Source: JANRLT01 sp041736895
Lineage (GTDB): Bacteria; Planctomycetota; Planctomycetia; Pirellulales; JALHPA01
NCBI GenBank assembly: GCA_041736895.1
Contig: JBGSSS010000137.1
Location: 1 to 9,281 of the forward strand
Reading direction: 5' to 3'
Length of the DNA stretch: 9,281 nucleotides
How positions within the stretch are numbered: the stretch's first letter is position 1; the number at the start of each line of letters is the position of its first letter. Below the pieces are notes generated by a model that worked only from the letters and a program-made list of their open reading frames with translations, ran no database searches and was not told the DNA's origin. The position numbers and the translations under genes are program-made. This document shows positions 6,287-9,281 of the stretch, piece by piece.

Positions 6287-7915
6287 ATGCCCCGCATTAT
6301 TGTTCTCGATACACTCAGCCCCGACGGTTTGGCGTTGTTGGATCTGGCGAAGAGCCGGGGAATCGAATACGAAGTCCGCACGGGCCTGAAGGGCGACGCC
6401 CTCCGCGAATCTCTCGCCCAGTTCGACGGGGCCATCTGCCGCAGCGGCGTCAAAATCACGGCCGAATCGCTCGTCGGAAACAACAAACTCCGTGCCATCG
6501 TCCGCGCCGGCGTCGGGACCGACAATATCGACAAGGATGCCGCGACGCGCCAGGGCATTGTTGTCATGAACACCCCGGCTGGGAACACGCTCAGCACGGC
6601 CGAGCATACCTTTACGCTGATGCTCGCTCTTTCGCGAAATGTCGCCCCGGCGTACCAAGGCCTGATCGAAAAACGCTGGGACCGCAACAAGTACATGGGC
6701 ACCCAACTCGCCGACAAGACACTCGGCGTCATCGGGTTGGGCCGCATTGGCCTGGCCGTGGCGAAGCGGGCCAAGGCGTTTGAAATGAAGGTCGTTGGCT
6801 TCGATCCGCTGATGTCGCGTGAAAAGGTGCAAGAGCTCGGCATCGAGCCGGCTGCGACGGTCAAGGAACTCCTGCCGCAGGTTGACTACCTGACCGTACA
6901 CACGCCGCTGACCGAAGAGACCAAGGGGATCATCAACCTCGAATCGCTCAAACTGCTCAAGCACGGCGCGCGCGTCATCAACTGCGCCCGCGGCGGCATC
7001 TACGATGAGGCCGCCTTGGTCGAAGGTCTCGCCTCGGGCAAACTCGCCGGCGTAGCACTCGATGTCTTTGAGACGGAACCCTGCACGGAAAGCCCGTTGT
7101 TTGGCATGCCGGGTGTTCTATGCACGCCGCACTTGGGGGCGAGCACCGAAGAAGCTCAATCGCAAGTCGCCGTCGAAGGCGTGAACTTGTTGGTCGATTT
7201 TCTCTCGAACGGCACGATCAAGCACGCGGTTAACTTCAGCCCGCTGGACGGCAAGACTCTTGGCGAGATGCGCGGCGACTTGAATGTCTCGTACCGCCTC
7301 GGCATGATGCTCGCGCAGATGGCCAAGCCCGGGGCGATGCGGGTGATCATGAACTATCGCGGCGAAGTGGCCGACAAGAACACAAAGCTCCTCACCGCGG
7401 CGTTTGCCGCCGGGTTCTTGCAGCACGCGCTCGAGCGTGAAGTGAACATCGTCAATTCGGAAGTGTTACTCCGCGAGCGCGGCATCGAGCTAGTGGAATT
7501 GCGCCGCAACGACATGGGGGCGTTCAGCAGCCAGATCACCGCCGAAGTCGTCGCGCCGGATGGCGTGCATCGCGCGAGCGGCACGGTCTTTGGCACGGCG
7601 ATGCCGCGCTTGGTGCAGGTGGACGAGCATAAGCTCGAAGCGTACCTCGATGGCACGATGATGATCTTCACCCACACCGACACGCCGGGCATCATTGGCA
7701 ACATCGGCACGACGCTCGGCAGGCATCAGATCAACATCGCGCAAATGGCGGTGGGTCGAAATCAACAGGGCGGACAAGCGACCGGCGTGCTGAATCTCGA
7801 CAGCGAACCGAGCGCCGCGGCGCTGGCCGAGGTCAAAAACATCCCCGGCATTTCGGGCGCGAAAGTCATCAAGCTCCCACCGGCGGGACAATATCCGACA
7901 TGGCTGCAAGGATAA
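6287..7915 (+). CDS. serA: D-3-phosphoglycerate dehydrogenase
   Basis: This enzyme oxidises 3-phosphoglycerate to 3-phosphohydroxypyruvate with NAD+, the first step of serine synthesis, in the cytoplasm. The 542-residue protein is the long (type I) form. A split substrate-binding domain (about 1-100 and 290-320) flanks the nucleotide-binding domain (about 100-290), with GLGRIG at 150-155. An intervening domain (about 325-450) and a C-terminal ACT domain (about 458-530: HTDTPGIIGNIGTTL, then INIAQM) follow. The catalytic trio is intact: R235 in NCARGG, E264 in FETEP and H282 in PHLGAS. The ACT domain suggests serine feedback. The ATG at 6287 was chosen because MPRIIVLDTLSPDGL is the usual SerA opening; no Shine-Dalgarno is evident. 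Length compares with about 528 for the Mycobacterium enzyme, the excess being mainly a short tail (PPAGQYPTWLQG). The gene is monocistronic, with a strong terminator downstream. No serB or serC is nearby. Confidence 0.96.
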   Translation: MPRIIVLDTLSPDGLALLDLAKSRGIEYEVRTGLKGDALRESLAQFDGAICRSGVKITAESLVGNNKLRAIVRAGVGTDNIDKDAATRQGIVVMNTPAGNTLSTAEHTFTLMLALSRNVAPAYQGLIEKRWDRNKYMGTQLADKTLGVIGLGRIGLAVAKRAKAFEMKVVGFDPLMSREKVQELGIEPAATVKELLPQVDYLTVHTPLTEETKGIINLESLKLLKHGARVINCARGGIYDEAALVEGLASGKLAGVALDVFETEPCTESPLFGMPGVLCTPHLGASTEEAQSQVAVEGVNLLVDFLSNGTIKHAVNFSPLDGKTLGEMRGDLNVSYRLGMMLAQMAKPGAMRVIMNYRGEVADKNTKLLTAAFAAGFLQHALEREVNIVNSEVLLRERGIELVELRRNDMGAFSSQITAEVVAPDGVHRASGTVFGTAMPRLVQVDEHKLEAYLDGTMMIFTHTDTPGIIGNIGTTLGRHQINIAQMAVGRNQQGGQATGVLNLDSEPSAAALAEVKNIPGISGAKVIKLPPAGQYPTWLQG

Positions 7916-7936
7916 TAGTTTAATTACAAAATTGAT

Positions 7937-7975
7937 TAAGCTCCGCTGCGAGTCGCGCAGCGGAGCTTATTTTTT
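7937..7975 (+). terminator. Intrinsic terminator of serA
   Basis: A perfect 14-bp stem (7937-7950 with 7956-7969) with loop AGTCG is followed directly by a T-run (7970-7975). It starts 21 bases after the serA stop codon. The opposite strand has the T-rich tail TAATCAATTTTG, so it may also stop leftward transcription. Confidence 0.94.
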
Positions 7976-7990
7976 GATCCCAGAACTCAA

Positions 7991-8071
7991 AAGCCAGCGA
8001 AGTACCTGCCCCTACCACTGTCCGGCTTGCCTTTTGAGGGAGCACAATACAGTGGTTACTTCGACTGGCTT
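7991..8071. repeat. Imperfect 81-base inverted repeat with an alternative fold
   Basis: The left arm AAGCCAG (7991-7997), CGAAGTA (7998-8004) and ACCACTGT (8014-8021) pairs with the right arm ACAGTGGT (8049-8056), TACTTCG (8057-8063) and CTGGCTT (8065-8071). That is 22 paired positions, broken only by a 9-base bulge (8005-8013) on the left and a single A (8064) on the right. The loop is 27 bases. A rival hairpin pairs CTCAAAAG (7986-7993) with CTTTTGAG (8031-8038), and CGACT/AGTCG (8062-8066 with 8074-8078) can also pair. No ORF is present. It could be a small non-autonomous repeat element or a structured RNA. Confidence 0.6.
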
Positions 8072-8380
8072 CGAGTCGCCACCATGCGGCAACGACGTCA
8101 TTAGTTAACTTGCAACCGAATGCCGCTTCGCGGACAGTCCACGCTACAAGAACCTATCGAAACTTCTATCGCTTTTGATCGAACTGAAACATTCCCGTAA
8201 ACAGGGGGTAAAACAGTTGTTTGAATAGGCGCTCATCAATTGCTAGCAATCGACTGATGTATTTGCTTTTTTTGAATTGCAATAATTTGGCTGGAAATTC
8301 TCGAAGAACTGCATGGTCTGTCGATTTTGGCACTTCAAAAGGAAGTTTCGATTCACGGCCGATTTCCTGTTCTCTCAAAA
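8072..8380 (+). other. Upstream region of the LuxR-type gene with small palindromes
   Basis: No gene is visible in this stretch. A perfect 12-bp palindrome, ATTGCTAGCAAT (8239-8250), and an 8-bp one, ATTGCAAT (8276-8283), share the ATTGC half-site. They lie upstream of the regulator gene and could be an operator. A small CCGC/GCGG stem (8123-8133) precedes a 9-base odd palindrome at 8132-8140. Possible -35-like boxes (TTGATC at 8175, TTGAAT at 8221) lack a good -10 partner, so no promoter is claimed. Confidence 0.35.
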
Positions 8381-8386
8381 AAGGAG
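8381..8386 (+). promoter_or_regulatory. Ribosome binding site deciding a TTG start
   Basis: AAGGAG stands six bases before TTG at 8393, ideal spacing, and fifteen bases before the in-frame ATG at 8402, which is too far for normal use. This is the strongest Shine-Dalgarno sequence in the window and favours TTG. Confidence 0.6.
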
Positions 8387-8392
8387 AACGCG

Positions 8393-9223
8393 TTGCAGCA
8401 AATGGTTCGTCATTCGTCGAAACAACTCTTCTCGTTCGGTCCCATGTTAAAGCAACTCGATGCCCGCGATGTGGAAGATGTTCTCTCCTTGGTTTCGCAA
8501 GCCAGCGACCCGACAATTACCGCTCCAATCTCGGAACGGAAACATGCGGTGGTCGATGGCGTGTCGAATATCATCGGGGCCGATTTTTGGTGCTGGAGTG
8601 TCGGCGTTTTCGATGAGAATTCCACGGATGCCATGTCCAATAGCTGGATGGATGGCGGTATGCTTGAGGACGCGGAAAAAATCCGCTTCTTGAATCTGTT
8701 GACCAGCGGCGAATTCGCCGCGGCCGTGAATCCGATTCTTCTCGAAATCGTCAACAACAACCGCTATATCACCTTGCTCAGCCAAGAGGTCTTCGCTATT
8801 CCCCAGGTCGCCGGTGTCGCGCATCTTTGGCACCAAGGCGGCTTCGGCCACAACATCCTCTCGACGTACGCGTTGCAGCCCGGCGTTTGCAGCGGCATCG
8901 GCTTTCATCGCCGCCTTGGCAAATCCGAGTTCACCGAACGCGACCGGACGATTGTGCATCTGGTGTTTCAGCAGGTCGAATGGCTCCACCGCGACAACGC
9001 CAAGATTCCGATCAATCGCACACTGCTCAACCTATCGCAGCGCGAACGCCAAGTGCTGATCTTTCTGATGGGCGGCGATTCGCTCAAACAAGTCGCCAAG
9101 CGCTTGCAGCTCAGCCACCACACTGTCGGCGATTATGTCAAAAGCATTTATCGCCAGCTCGGCGTGAACTCGCGCGCGGAGTTGATGTCGCACTTTATCA
9201 GCGGCGGGCAACGCGTGGCGTAA
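8393..9223 (+). CDS. LuxR-type helix-turn-helix transcription regulator
   Basis: A 276-residue putative DNA-binding regulator. The C-terminal GerE/LuxR domain (about residues 213-270) has the usual opening LSQRERQVL, then a conserved glycine, LKQVAKRLQLSHHTVGDYVKSIYRQLGVNSRAEL, with recognition helix around SHHTVGDYVKSIY. The N-terminal part (about 25-200) looks like a GAF-type sensor fold and ends in GFHRRLGKSEFTERDRTIVHLVFQQVEWL, a segment seen before the HTH in one-component LuxR proteins. There is no response-regulator receiver domain and no acyl-homoserine-lactone pocket signature that I can recognise; the signal is unknown. The TTG start is supported by AAGGAG at 8381; ATG at 8402 would give 273 residues, and an in-frame TTG at 8327 lacks support. 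It appears to be transcribed alone; any target gene may lie to the right of the window. Autoregulation through the ATTGC palindromes is speculative. Confidence 0.85.
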   Translation: MQQMVRHSSKQLFSFGPMLKQLDARDVEDVLSLVSQASDPTITAPISERKHAVVDGVSNIIGADFWCWSVGVFDENSTDAMSNSWMDGGMLEDAEKIRFLNLLTSGEFAAAVNPILLEIVNNNRYITLLSQEVFAIPQVAGVAHLWHQGGFGHNILSTYALQPGVCSGIGFHRRLGKSEFTERDRTIVHLVFQQVEWLHRDNAKIPINRTLLNLSQRERQVLIFLMGGDSLKQVAKRLQLSHHTVGDYVKSIYRQLGVNSRAELMSHFISGGQRVA

Positions 9224-9261
9224 AAAGCTCCGCAGAGTCAATTGACGCACCGCTTCGCGTC

Positions 9262-9281
9262 GCGGCTAACCGGTTAGCCGC
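9262..9281. repeat. Perfect 20-bp palindrome at window end
   Basis: GCGGCTAACC is followed immediately by its exact reverse complement GGTTAGCCGC, with no loop, running to the last base. It starts 38 bases after the regulator stop. The element may continue past the window. GCGGCTAAC-type intergenic repeats are, to my recollection, common in planctomycete genomes, but that was not tested. A 10-bp palindrome GTCAATTGAC lies at 9237-9246. Confidence 0.7.

Noticed and set aside
5954..6964. Long minus-strand open frame overlapping serA (336 codons)
   Set aside because: It lies opposite a strongly conserved enzyme gene, shows no protein motifs, and follows from the codon bias of serA.
8175..8203. 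TTGATC/TAAACA promoter pair before the LuxR-type gene
   Set aside because: The spacing is right, but the -10 matches at only about half the positions; too weak to call.

Overview
The window looks like chromosomal DNA from a planctomycete, probably of the Pirellulales type. This is inferred from gene content and style: a futalosine-pathway menaquinone gene, a stand-alone prepilin-peptidase N-terminal domain, a secreted proline/cysteine-rich CARDB-like protein, several starts without a Shine-Dalgarno sequence, and roomy intergenic regions full of hairpins. No rRNA or other marker fixes the taxon. The content is mainly housekeeping genes, with no phage, defence, CRISPR or intact mobile element.

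Layout, left to right. Positions 1-350 hold no convincing intact gene. There is a faint trace of a decayed transposase end, one copy of a 10-base-period repeat, and a hairpin right in front of a truncated prepilin-peptidase-like membrane protein gene (351-896, +). The convergent gap 897-1291 carries a dense series of hairpins and a second, longer copy of the same repeat. mqnD (1292-2200, -) is divergent from a thiamine-diphosphate 2-oxo-acid decarboxylase gene of the pyruvate/indolepyruvate decarboxylase type (2390-4093, +). After a 402-base gap comes a secreted 412-residue protein (4496-5734, +). It converges on a tRNA-His gene (5804-5878, -), and one perfect 15-bp stem terminator lies between them. 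serA (6287-7915, +) follows and ends in a textbook terminator. The next gap (7916-8392) holds an 81-base imperfect inverted repeat and small ATTGC-type palindromes. It precedes a LuxR-type regulator gene (8393-9223, +). The window ends inside or at a perfect 20-bp palindrome.

The genes do not form one pathway or operon. Each is separated by a sizeable gap, and the clear terminators show independent transcription units. MqnD acts in menaquinone synthesis, SerA in serine synthesis, the decarboxylase in 2-oxo-acid breakdown to aldehydes, and tRNA-His in translation. I see no convincing new multi-gene system. The parts most worth a second look are non-coding: the hairpin series at 981-1145, the 10-base-period repeat pair around the peptidase-like gene, and the inverted repeat at 7991-8071, which can fold in two exclusive ways. 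Among proteins, the peptidase-like protein that appears to lack catalytic aspartates and the secreted cysteine-rich protein stand out.
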